Source: Pelomonas caseinilytica
GTDB taxonomy: Bacteria; Pseudomonadota; Gammaproteobacteria; Burkholderiales; Burkholderiaceae_C
Direction of reading: 5' to 3'
DNA length: 64,000 nucleotides
NCBI RefSeq assembly: GCF_021353235.1
Contig: NZ_JAJTWT010000008.1
Coordinates: 124,001 to 188,000 of the forward strand
Numbering within the stretch: the stretch's first letter is position 1; each line of letters starts with the position of its first letter. Of the stretch, positions 56,629-64,000 are shown in pieces. The notes under the pieces were generated by a model. The model was not told where the DNA came from and did no database searches. It saw nothing but the letters and a program-made list of their open reading frames with translations. The translations under genes were made by a program, and so were the position numbers.

Positions 56629-58344
56629 TCAGCTGTTCTGGTTGTCCAGCTTGGCGCGCAGCAGGGCGCCCAGGCTGGTCGTGCCGGCGTTCTCACGCTC
56701 GTTCGACTGGCTGATGCGCTGCATGGCTTCCTGTTGGTCGGCGTTGTCCTTGGCCTTGATCGACAGCTGGATGTTGCGGGTCTTGCGATCCACGTTGACG
56801 ATGATGGCGGTGACTTCGTCGCCTTCCTTCAGCACGTTGCGGGCGTCTTCCACGCGGTCGCGGGAGATTTCCGAAGCGCGCAGGTAGCCGGTCACGCCGT
56901 CAGCCAGCTCGATCTCGGCGCCGCGCGGGTCGACGGTCTTGACCTTGCCGGTCACCGAGGCGCCACGGTCATTGATCGTGGTGAAGGCGGTGAACGGGTC
57001 GCTGTCCAGCTGCTTGATGCCCAGCGAGATGCGCTCGCGCTCGACGTCCACGGCCAGCACGACGGCTTCGACTTCCTGGCCCTTCTTGAAGTTGCGGACG
57101 GCGGTCTCGCCGGTCTCGTCCCAGGACAGGTCGGACAGGTGCACCAGGCCGTCGATGCCCTGGGCCAGGCCCACGAACACGCCGAAGTCGGTGATCGACT
57201 TGACCGGGCCCTTGACCTTGTCGCCGCGCTTGACGTTCTCGGCGAACTCTTCCCAGGGGTTGGCCTTGCATTGCTTCATGCCCAGGGAGATGCGACGCTT
57301 GTCTTCGTCGATTTCCAGGACCATGACTTCGACCTCGTCGCCCAGCGAGACCAGCTTGCTGGGGGCGATGTTCTTGTTGGTCCAGTCCATCTCGGAGACG
57401 TGCACCAGGCCTTCGATGCCCGGCTCGATCTCGACGAAGGCGCCGTAGTCGGCGATGTTGGTGACCTTGCCGAACAGGCGGGTGCCGGTCGGGTAGCGGC
57501 GCGAGACGCCGAACCAGGGGTCGTCGCCCAGTTGCTTGATGCCCAGGGAGACGCGGTTCTTCTCGGCGTCGAACTTCAGGACCTTGGCGGTCAGTTCCTG
57601 GCCGACCTGAACGACTTCGCTCGGGTGGCGGACACGGCGCCAGGCCATGTCGGTGATGTGCAGCAGGCCGTCGATGCCGCCGAGGTCGACGAAGGCGCCG
57701 TACTCGGTGATGTTCTTGACCACGCCGTTGACGATGGCGCCTTCGGACAGCGTCTCGAGCAGCTTGGCGCGCTCTTCACCCATCGAAGCCTCGACCACGG
57801 CACGGCGCGACAGCACGACGTTGTTGCGCTTGCGGTCGAGCTTGATGACCTTGAATTCCATGGTCTTGCCCTCGAACGGGCTCATGTCCTTCACGGGGCG
57901 GGTGTCCAGCAGCGAGCCGGGCAGGAAGGCGCGGATGCCGTTGACCAGGACGGTCAGGCCGCCCTTGACCTTGCCGGAGACGGTGCCGGTGACGAAGTCG
58001 CCGGACTCCAGGGCGGTTTCCAGGCTCAGCCACGAGGCCAGGCGCTTGGCCTTGTCGCGCGACAGGATGGTGTCGCCGTAGCCGTTCTCGATGGCGTCGA
58101 TGGCGACGGAGACGAAGTCGCCGACCTGGACTTCCAGTTCGCCCTGGTCGTTCTTGAACTCGTCGATGGGCACATAGGCCTCGGACTTCAGGCCGGCGTT
58201 GACGACGACGAAGTTGTGCTCGACGCGAACGACCTCGGCCGAGATCACTTCGCCGGCGCGCATGTCGGAGCGCTGCAGCGACTCCTCGAACATCGCGGCA
58301 AAGGATTCCATGCCGGAGGATTGGGCGGTTTGGGTTTGGGACAT
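56629..58344 (-). CDS. rpsA: 30S ribosomal protein S1
   Basis: A 571-residue RNA-binding ribosomal protein with six S1 domains. The acidic start ([20 protein letters not shown]) is followed by repeated S1 motifs, e.g. [53 protein letters not shown] and [20 protein letters not shown]. It mediates mRNA recruitment to the ribosome. The leader contains two hairpins and the sequence AGGATCC before the ATG at 58344. It follows aroA-cmk with a 196-bp gap that probably has its own promoter. Confidence 0.97.
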   Translation of the reverse strand: MSQTQTAQSSGMESFAAMFEESLQRSDMRAGEVISAEVVRVEHNFVVVNAGLKSEAYVPIDEFKNDQGELEVQVGDFVSVAIDAIENGYGDTILSRDKAKRLASWLSLETALESGDFVTGTVSGKVKGGLTVLVNGIRAFLPGSLLDTRPVKDMSPFEGKTMEFKVIKLDRKRNNVVLSRRAVVEASMGEERAKLLETLSEGAIVNGVVKNITEYGAFVDLGGIDGLLHITDMAWRRVRHPSEVVQVGQELTAKVLKFDAEKNRVSLGIKQLGDDPWFGVSRRYPTGTRLFGKVTNIADYGAFVEIEPGIEGLVHVSEMDWTNKNIAPSKLVSLGDEVEVMVLEIDEDKRRISLGMKQCKANPWEEFAENVKRGDKVKGPVKSITDFGVFVGLAQGIDGLVHLSDLSWDETGETAVRNFKKGQEVEAVVLAVDVERERISLGIKQLDSDPFTAFTTINDRGASVTGKVKTVDPRGAEIELADGVTGYLRASEISRDRVEDARNVLKEGDEVTAIIVNVDRKTRNIQLSIKAKDNADQQEAMQRISQSNERENAGTTSLGALLRAKLDNQNS

Positions 58345-58361
58345 GTTGATTGGATCCTGAT

Positions 58362-58400
58362 GCGCCGGAGATTCCGGCGCGGCGGTGTAGGCAAGCCTAC
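58362..58400 (-). promoter_or_regulatory. Two stem-loops in the rpsA leader
   Basis: A perfect 8-bp stem GCGCCGGA / TCCGGCGC (58362-58369 and 58373-58380, loop GAT) lies 17 nt upstream of the rpsA ATG. A second perfect stem GTAGGC / GCCTAC (58387-58400) is 6 nt further upstream. In E. coli the rpsA leader folds into hairpins bound by S1 for autogenous control; these could serve the same role. Confidence 0.5.
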
Positions 58401-58540
58401 GGGGTTAGGTTGTCGACATCGCCGGAAATGAGCAACTTGTGTCGCTCCTGGCAACCGAACTGGCGTTCGGCGGAAACCGGCGGGCCCTGTGCCTTGCGGC
58501 GTGGCTTCTCAGGCCTGGACCGGGCCGACCGCGGGCGCGG

Positions 58541-60541
58541 TCAGAACGGCCGGCGCTTTTGCCACCAATCCAGCACCTGGGCCACCGAGGCTTCGATGGT
58601 CAGCGCCGAGTTGTCGAGCAGCTGCGCGTCCTGCGCGGGGGTCAGCGGCGAGGCCGAGCGGTTCTTGTCCCTCTCGTCCCGAGCCTCCAGATCTTCGCGC
58701 AAGCCTTTGATATTAGCTGAAATCCCTTTGGAAATCAATTGCTTATACCGCCGCTCGGCGCGCGTGGCGGCGCTGGCCGTGAGGAAGACCTTGAGCGCCG
58801 CATCGGGAAAGATGGCGGTGCCCATGTCGCGGCCGTCGGCCACGAGGCCGGGGAGGCGACGGAAATCCAGTTGCAGCTGATGAAGGGCCTCACGCACCGG
58901 GGCGTGGGCCGCCACCTGGGAGGCCAGCAGGCCAGTCGCCTCGGCGCGCAGCCGGGCGCTAACGTCCTCGTCGCCGAGAAAGACGTGGCCGTCGCGGAAA
59001 CTGAGCTGAAGTGTCGGGACGAGGGCGGCCACGGCGGCGCCGTCGTCCAGGTCCAGGCCGGCACGGCGGGCGGCCAGGCCCGTGACGCGGTAGAGCGCGC
59101 CGGAGTCCAGCACGCCGAAGCCCAGGGCCTTGCCGACCTCGTCGGCCAGCGTGCCCTTGCCGGAAGCGGTCGGCCCGTCGATGGTGATGACGGGGATGTC
59201 GGCAGAGTCGGCGCGGACGACGCCGAACAGGGTCTCGAAGTAGTCCGGGAAGGTCTTGGCCACGCAATGCGGCTCGAGGATGCGCACCGGCACGGCCTGC
59301 TTCGCCACCAGGCCGTTGAAGGCGGCCAGCGAGAAGCACATGGCCACGCGGTGGTCGTCGTAGGTGTGGATGGCAGCGGCCCTCCAGTCGCGCAGGGGCT
59401 GCACGCGGATCCAGTCGGGGCCTTCCTCGACGGTGGCGCCGAGCTTGCGCAGCTCGGTGGCCATGGCGGCGATGCGGTCGGTCTCCTTGACGCGCCAGCT
59501 GCCGATGTGGGTCAGCGTCGTGGGGCCGTCGGCGTACAGGGCCATGACGGCCAGCGTCATCGCCGCGTCGGGGATGTGGTTGCAGTCGAGGGTGATGCCC
59601 TTGAGCGGCCAGGCCCCGCGGCGTACTTCCAGCCAGTTGGGGCCGGTCTTGACGTCGGCGCCCATGGCCGCGGCGGCCTCGATGAAACGCACGTCGCCCT
59701 GCAGGGATTCGCTGCCCACGCCCTCGATGCGGACGGGCGCCTGCGTGGCGGCGATGGCTCCCAGCCCGACGAAGTAGGACGCGGAGGAGGCGTCGCCTTC
59801 GACGAAGACCTCGCCCGGCGAGCGGTAGCGGCTGCCGGCCGGGATGACGAAGGCGGACCAGCCTTCACGCTGCACGTCGATGCCGAAGCGGGCCAGCAAG
59901 GCCAGCGTGATCTCGATGTAGGGCTTGGAGATGAGTTCGCCGATGACCTCGATGCGGACGGCCTGTTCGGCGACCAGCGGCAGTGCCAGCAAAAGCGCCG
60001 TCAGGAACTGGCTGGACACGTCGCCGCGCACGCGCACGGGCGTGTCCAGCGCGAGCGGGGCGGGGCCGCGCAGGCGCAGCGGCGGGTAGCCCGGGTTGCC
60101 GAGGTCGTCGATGGCGCAGCCCAGGCCGCGCAGCGCGTCGACCAGGTCGCCGATGGGGCGCTCGTGCATGCGCGGCACGCCCGAGACCTCGAAGCTGCCG
60201 CCCTGCGTGGCGGCCAGCACGGCCAGGGCCGCCGTCAGCGGGCGCATGGCCGTGCCGGCATTGCCAAGGAAGAGTTGGGCGTGCTTGGCCAGCAGCTTGC
60301 CGCCCAGGCCGACGATGCTGACGGTGTCGCCGTCCTGCGCCACGCCGCAGCCCAGCGCGCGCAGGGCGTCGAGCATGACGGCCGTATCGTCCGAGGCCAG
60401 CAGGTCGCGCACGATGGTGCGTCCTTCACTGAGGGCCGCCAGCAGCAGCACGCGGTTGGAGATGCTCTTGGAGCCGGGCAGGCGCACTGTGCCCGCGGCG
60501 CCGCGCAGGGGCGGCAGGTCGAGGAAGGGGATCTTGAACAT
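58541..60541 (-). CDS. aroA-cmk: Fused EPSP synthase / cytidylate kinase
   Basis: A 666-residue fusion. Residues 1 to about 440 are 3-phosphoshikimate 1-carboxyvinyltransferase ([68 protein letters not shown]), the sixth step of the shikimate pathway. From about 450 a complete cytidylate kinase follows, with P-loop [48 protein letters not shown] and [13 protein letters not shown]. Both active sites look intact. The ATG at 60541 overlaps the tyrA stop by one base (TGATG); GTG at 60544 is an alternative. The fusion lies exactly where separate aroA and cmk genes stand before rpsA in other bacteria. Confidence 0.95.
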   Translation of the reverse strand: MFKIPFLDLPPLRGAAGTVRLPGSKSISNRVLLLAALSEGRTIVRDLLASDDTAVMLDALRALGCGVAQDGDTVSIVGLGGKLLAKHAQLFLGNAGTAMRPLTAALAVLAATQGGSFEVSGVPRMHERPIGDLVDALRGLGCAIDDLGNPGYPPLRLRGPAPLALDTPVRVRGDVSSQFLTALLLALPLVAEQAVRIEVIGELISKPYIEITLALLARFGIDVQREGWSAFVIPAGSRYRSPGEVFVEGDASSASYFVGLGAIAATQAPVRIEGVGSESLQGDVRFIEAAAAMGADVKTGPNWLEVRRGAWPLKGITLDCNHIPDAAMTLAVMALYADGPTTLTHIGSWRVKETDRIAAMATELRKLGATVEEGPDWIRVQPLRDWRAAAIHTYDDHRVAMCFSLAAFNGLVAKQAVPVRILEPHCVAKTFPDYFETLFGVVRADSADIPVITIDGPTASGKGTLADEVGKALGFGVLDSGALYRVTGLAARRAGLDLDDGAAVAALVPTLQLSFRDGHVFLGDEDVSARLRAEATGLLASQVAAHAPVREALHQLQLDFRRLPGLVADGRDMGTAIFPDAALKVFLTASAATRAERRYKQLISKGISANIKGLREDLEARDERDKNRSASPLTPAQDAQLLDNSALTIEASVAQVLDWWQKRRPF

Positions 60542-61437
60542 CACTTAGCCGTAGGCCGGCCGGGAGGGACTGCGGGGGTGGGAAGGCTCCAGGCCGAGCG
60601 GCCTTCGGAAATCGGGCGCAGTGCGGCGTCGAGGGCGGCGGCGTCCCCGGCCTCGATCAGGGCTTCGATCTGGTCGAGGGCACTGCGGAAGCGCTTGGAC
60701 TGGGCCAGGACCTCGTGCTTGTTGGCCAGGAAGATGTCGCGCCAGACGGCGGGCTCGCCGGCAGCGATGCGCGTGAAGTCGCGGAAGCCCGGTCCGGCCA
60801 GGCTGAGGTAGTCGCGCGCCGCAGGCTGCTCGGCAATGGCCTGGAAGAAGGCGAAGGCCAGCAGGTGGGGCAGGTGGCTGACGGCCGCGAAGGCGGCGTC
60901 ATGGTTGTGGGGGCGCATTTTCAGCACCGTGGCGCCCAGGGCCGACCAGACGTCGGTCGCCCGCTGCACGAGCTGCGGATTGGTGAAGGGCTGGGGCGTG
61001 AGGATGACCTGCCGGCCCTCGTAGAGCGTGGCCTCGGCATGCTGGACGCCGCCCGATTCCTTGCCGGCGATGGGATGGCAGGGCACGAAGCTGGAGGCCC
61101 GCTCGCCCAGGGCCCGGCGGGCGGACTCGATGACGTCGCACTTGGTGGAGCCGACGTCCATGAAGAGCACACCCGGATTGACCAGGTGGCGGATGGCCTT
61201 GAGCGTGCTCTCCGTGGCCGAGACGGGTACGGCGATGAGCACGATGTCGGAGCCCGACACGGCCAGCAGGGCCGACTCCGCCGCCACGTCGATGACGCCG
61301 AGCCGGCGCGCCTGCTCGGTCGTCGACGGCGATTTGCTGTAGCCGATGACGCGCCGGACCAGCCCGGCCTTCTTCATCGCGAGCGCGAAGCTGCCGCCCA
61401 TGAGGCCGCAGCCGATGACGCCGAGTTGCTGGAACAT
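60541..61437 (-). CDS. tyrA: Prephenate dehydrogenase
   Basis: A 298-residue NAD(P)-dependent enzyme converting prephenate to 4-hydroxyphenylpyruvate for tyrosine. It has the Rossmann motif [20 protein letters not shown], the catalytic region [20 protein letters not shown] and the helical dimerisation domain ([20 protein letters not shown]). There is no chorismate mutase domain; that function is in pheA, 14 nt upstream. The stop overlaps the aroA-cmk start. Confidence 0.95.
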   Translation of the reverse strand: MFQQLGVIGCGLMGGSFALAMKKAGLVRRVIGYSKSPSTTEQARRLGVIDVAAESALLAVSGSDIVLIAVPVSATESTLKAIRHLVNPGVLFMDVGSTKCDVIESARRALGERASSFVPCHPIAGKESGGVQHAEATLYEGRQVILTPQPFTNPQLVQRATDVWSALGATVLKMRPHNHDAAFAAVSHLPHLLAFAFFQAIAEQPAARDYLSLAGPGFRDFTRIAAGEPAVWRDIFLANKHEVLAQSKRFRSALDQIEALIEAGDAAALDAALRPISEGRSAWSLPTPAVPPGRPTAK

Positions 61438-61451
61438 CGTCGGCCGCCCGC

Positions 61452-62549
61452 TCAGTTCTTGACCGGGTAGGCGCCCAGCATCTTGAAGAAGGCGCAGATC
61501 TCGCGCAGTTCGGCCAGGGCCGCCGCGACGTTCGGCTGGCTGGGATGGCCGTCGAGGTCGATGTAGAAGTAGTAGTCCCACTGGCCGGTGCGGGCCGGGC
61601 GCGACTCCAGGCGGGTCATGGAGACGCCGTGGGTCTTGAGCGGCACCAGCAGGTCGTGCATGGCGCCCGGGCGGTTGGGCACGGAGACGACGAGGCTGGT
61701 GCAGTCGCGGCCGGTGGCTGGCGGCGTGGCCATGGTCTGCGGCAGGCAGATGATGGCGAAGCGGGTGCGGTTGTAAGCCTCGTCCTGGACGGCGTGGGCG
61801 ACGATGTGCAGGCCGAACAGGGTGGAGGCGCGCTCGCTGCCGAGGGCGGCCCAGGACGGGTTGGTGGCGGCCAGGCGTGCACCTTCGGCATTGCTGGAGA
61901 CGGCGCGGCGCTCGACGTCGGGCAGGTGCTTGTTCAGCCAGCCCTGGCATTGGGCCAGGGCCTGCGGATGGGCGAGCACCGCCTGGATGCCGCGCATCGA
62001 CGGCTCCTTGCACATCAGGTTGTGGCGGATCAGCAGGCTGACCTCGCCGACCACGTGGCAGGGCGTGTGCAGGAAGAGGTCGAGCGAGCGGGTGACGACG
62101 CCCTCGGTCATGTTCTCGACACCGACGACGCCGAACTGGGCGCTGCCGCTGGCCGTGGCGTGGAAGACCTCGTCGAAGCTCGTGCAGTAGACGAGGTCGG
62201 CGGCGCCGCCGAAGTATTCGATGGCGGCCTGCTCGCAGAAGGTGCCCACCGGGCCGAGCACGGCCACGCGCTGCGGCGACTCGAGCGCCAGGCAGGCCGA
62301 CATGATCTCGCGCCAGATGGCGGCCACGTGCTCGGCCTTCAGCGGGCCGGGGTTGGCGGCGCGGATCTTGTCGATGACCTGGGCGACGCGGTCAGGGCGG
62401 AAGAAGGGCGTGCCTTCTGCGCGCTTGATCTCGCCCACCTGCTCGGCCACGCGGGCGCGCTGGTTCAGCAGGTCGAGCAGCTGGCGGTCCAGGGAGTCGA
62501 TCTGGTCGCGCAGGGCGAGCAGGGCGGCCGAGGCGACGGGCTCAGCCAT
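61452..62549 (-). CDS. pheA: Bifunctional chorismate mutase / prephenate dehydratase
   Basis: A 365-residue enzyme for phenylalanine synthesis. The chorismate mutase domain occupies about 8-90 ([20 protein letters not shown]). The prephenate dehydratase domain begins [20 protein letters not shown] and contains [15 protein letters not shown] and the catalytic NRTRFAII. The ACT regulatory domain has [20 protein letters not shown] and [17 protein letters not shown]. Feedback inhibition by Phe is expected from the ACT domain. It overlaps the serC 3' end by 8 nt. Confidence 0.96.
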   Translation of the reverse strand: MAEPVASAALLALRDQIDSLDRQLLDLLNQRARVAEQVGEIKRAEGTPFFRPDRVAQVIDKIRAANPGPLKAEHVAAIWREIMSACLALESPQRVAVLGPVGTFCEQAAIEYFGGAADLVYCTSFDEVFHATASGSAQFGVVGVENMTEGVVTRSLDLFLHTPCHVVGEVSLLIRHNLMCKEPSMRGIQAVLAHPQALAQCQGWLNKHLPDVERRAVSSNAEGARLAATNPSWAALGSERASTLFGLHIVAHAVQDEAYNRTRFAIICLPQTMATPPATGRDCTSLVVSVPNRPGAMHDLLVPLKTHGVSMTRLESRPARTGQWDYYFYIDLDGHPSQPNVAAALAELREICAFFKMLGAYPVKN

Positions 62550-63630
62550 GGCGGGCCTCGAAATCCTTCAGGAAGCCGACGAGGGCCTGCACGCCTTCAA
62601 GCGGCATGGCGTTGTAGATGGAGGCGCGCATGCCTCCGACCGTCTTGTGGCCCTTGAGCTGCAGCAGGCCGGCCGCCTTGGCCTCGGCGAGGAAGGTCTC
62701 GTTGAGGGCTTCGTCCTGGAGGAAGAAGGGCACGTTCATGCGGGAGCGGCAGGCCAGGTCGACGCGGTTCTCGTAGAAGCCCGAGGCGTCGAGGGCCGAG
62801 TACAGCAGGCCGGCCTTGTCGATGTTGCGCTGCTCGAGGGCCGCGAGGCCGCGCTTGCCGGCGTACTCGAACTGCCTGGCCCACTGGAACACCAGGCCGG
62901 CCACGTAGATGGCGAAGGTGGGCGGCGTGTTGAACATCGAGTGCGCCGCCGCCACGGTGGCGTAGTTGAAGGCCGAGGGGCAGATGTCCAGGGCGTGGCC
63001 GAGCAGCTCCTCGCGCACGAAGACGAGGGTCAGGCCGGCCGGGCCGATGTTCTTCTGCGCGCCGCCGAAGGCCAGGCCGACGCGGCTCCAGTCGATGGGG
63101 CGGGACAGCAGGTGGGACGAGCAGTCGATGACCAGCGGCACGCCATGGGTGAGATGGGGCAGGTCGTGGAACTCGACGCCGTCGATGGTTTCGTTCGAGC
63201 AGACGTGGACGTAGGCCGCGTCGTCGCGCAACCGCCAGTCGCGCGGGATCTCGCGGCCATTGCCTTCGGCGGCGATCTGCACGTTGGCATAACGGCGAGC
63301 TTCGGCGGCGCTCTTGCGCGACCAGGAGCCAGTGACGACGACGTCGACCTTGCCGCCACGGCTCAGGTTCATCGGCACGATGGCGTTCTCGCCCAGGCCG
63401 CCGCCCTGCATGAAGAGCACGCGGAAGCCCTCGGGCACGGACAGCAGCTCGCGCAGGTCGCGCTCGGCCGCCTCGGCGATGGAGATGAACTCCTTGCCGC
63501 GGTGGCTCATCTCCATGACGCTCATGCCGCTGCCGTGCCAGTCCAGCATCTCGGCCGCCACCTGGCGGAGCACGGGTTCGGGCAGGGTGGCGGGACCGGC
63601 GGAAAAGTTGAACGGGCGGGCAGAGGTCAT
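62542..63630 (-). CDS. serC: Phosphoserine aminotransferase
   Basis: A 362-residue PLP enzyme of serine (and pyridoxal) synthesis. Conserved blocks are [50 protein letters not shown] and the PLP lysine region [18 protein letters not shown]. It begins the serC-pheA-tyrA-aroA-cmk operon, 18 nt after the upstream DUF2059 gene. Confidence 0.96.
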   Translation of the reverse strand: MTSARPFNFSAGPATLPEPVLRQVAAEMLDWHGSGMSVMEMSHRGKEFISIAEAAERDLRELLSVPEGFRVLFMQGGGLGENAIVPMNLSRGGKVDVVVTGSWSRKSAAEARRYANVQIAAEGNGREIPRDWRLRDDAAYVHVCSNETIDGVEFHDLPHLTHGVPLVIDCSSHLLSRPIDWSRVGLAFGGAQKNIGPAGLTLVFVREELLGHALDICPSAFNYATVAAAHSMFNTPPTFAIYVAGLVFQWARQFEYAGKRGLAALEQRNIDKAGLLYSALDASGFYENRVDLACRSRMNVPFFLQDEALNETFLAEAKAAGLLQLKGHKTVGGMRASIYNAMPLEGVQALVGFLKDFEARHG

Positions 63631-63648
63631 CGAGCGGATGGGAGCGGG

Positions 63649-64000
63649 CTACTTCTTGGGCGTGGACGCCGCGGGCTTGGGGGCGGCCGCGGGCGGGGGT
63701 TGCAGGCCGAGCTGCTTGGCCAGGTTGGCCTGCAGGGTCTTGAGCCGGCCGTCCAGGGTCGGGCCGGCTTCGGACATCACCTTCTGCGCAACCGCCTTTT
63801 GCAGCTCGACACTCGCCAGGCCGAACTTCTGGCTGACCGGCGATTCTGCCCAGGCCAGGATCTGCTTCAGTTCGTCCTCGTTGAAGCGTTCGTCCAGCAG
63901 GGCCGAAGCCGTGTTGGGCACGGCCTTGGAGATCTTGTCCTTCAGGTAGGGCACGTTCTCCTCGACGAACTTCTTCAGGTCGCCGTCCATGGCCTTGGCC
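63649..64000 (-). CDS. DUF2059 domain protein, 5' end cut by window edge
   Basis: The last 117 or so residues of a protein whose start lies beyond the window. The visible part, VPYLKDKISKAVPNTASALL then FNEDELKQILAWAESPVSQK, matches the DUF2059 family, usually exported proteins of unknown function. It ends in a Pro/Ala/Lys-rich tail (PPPAAAPKPAASTPKK). It is co-directional with serC and probably at the head of the same transcription unit. Confidence 0.82.
   Translation of the reverse strand, partial: AKAMDGDLKKFVEENVPYLKDKISKAVPNTASALLDERFNEDELKQILAWAESPVSQKFGLASVELQKAVAQKVMSEAGPTLDGRLKTLQANLAKQLGLQPPPAAAPKPAASTPKK

Overview
The window is a high-GC chromosomal segment (about 70% G+C by eye) with tightly packed genes, most coupled by ATGA, GTGA or TGATG overlaps. 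Gene content points to a betaproteobacterium of the order Burkholderiales, probably the Rubrivivax/Leptothrix/Roseateles group. The markers are an aroA-cmk fusion next to serC-pheA-tyrA-rpsA-ihfB-lapAB, a Kdo hydroxylase, a PEP-CTERM protein with a PrsT-like TPR protein, and pimC/pimD-like acyl-CoA dehydrogenases. No tRNA, rRNA, CRISPR array, insertion sequence or prophage was seen, and no gene-free stretch exceeds 300 bases.

Layout. 1-6.3 kb (minus): truncated ileS, ribF, rsuA, a DUF3617 protein and a two-subunit acyl-CoA dehydrogenase. 6.4-10.4 kb (minus): a PEP-CTERM surface protein behind a clear sigma-54 promoter, then prsT. 10.4-18.7 kb: housekeeping genes (aspartic protease, yajQ, murB, an exported LigE-type DNA ligase, argG, yaeQ, oligopeptidase A). 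18.9-25.7 kb (minus): a basic amino-acid ABC transporter in the aotJQMOP order with two tandem binding proteins, an alpha/beta hydrolase and trhO. 25.7-37.4 kb: a two-component signalling island. 37.5-42.8 kb: Fur-box-controlled feoAB, a cyclophilin, an unknown protein and a GH43 arabinanase. 43-48.4 kb: dnaE, a TfoX C-domain protein, a patatin and a ComEA-like protein. 48.4-56.2 kb: an LPS region (msbA, four glycosyltransferases, kdoO, lapB, lapA). 56.2-64 kb (minus): ihfB, rpsA, aroA-cmk, tyrA, pheA, serC and a truncated DUF2059 protein.

The most unusual part is the signalling island at 25.7-37.4 kb. Two divergent arms encode an HD-GYP response regulator, two hybrid kinases, a receiver-kinase, a UrtA-like binding protein without any permease, and a Cache-PAS hybrid kinase. 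Two of the kinases are degenerate in complementary ways: one keeps its phospho-accepting His but has a ruined ATP-binding site, and its divergent neighbour has lost the His (Gln152) but keeps most of the ATP-binding site. I infer a ligand-sensing phosphorelay, possibly with trans-phosphorylation, that controls c-di-GMP breakdown.

Other points of interest are the composite intergenic repeat found twice between convergent genes, a large near-perfect inverted repeat upstream of the alpha/beta hydrolase, a lower-GC patch spanning the 5' part of msbA and the adjacent glycosyltransferase, and a Tat-like signal on the DNA ligase.
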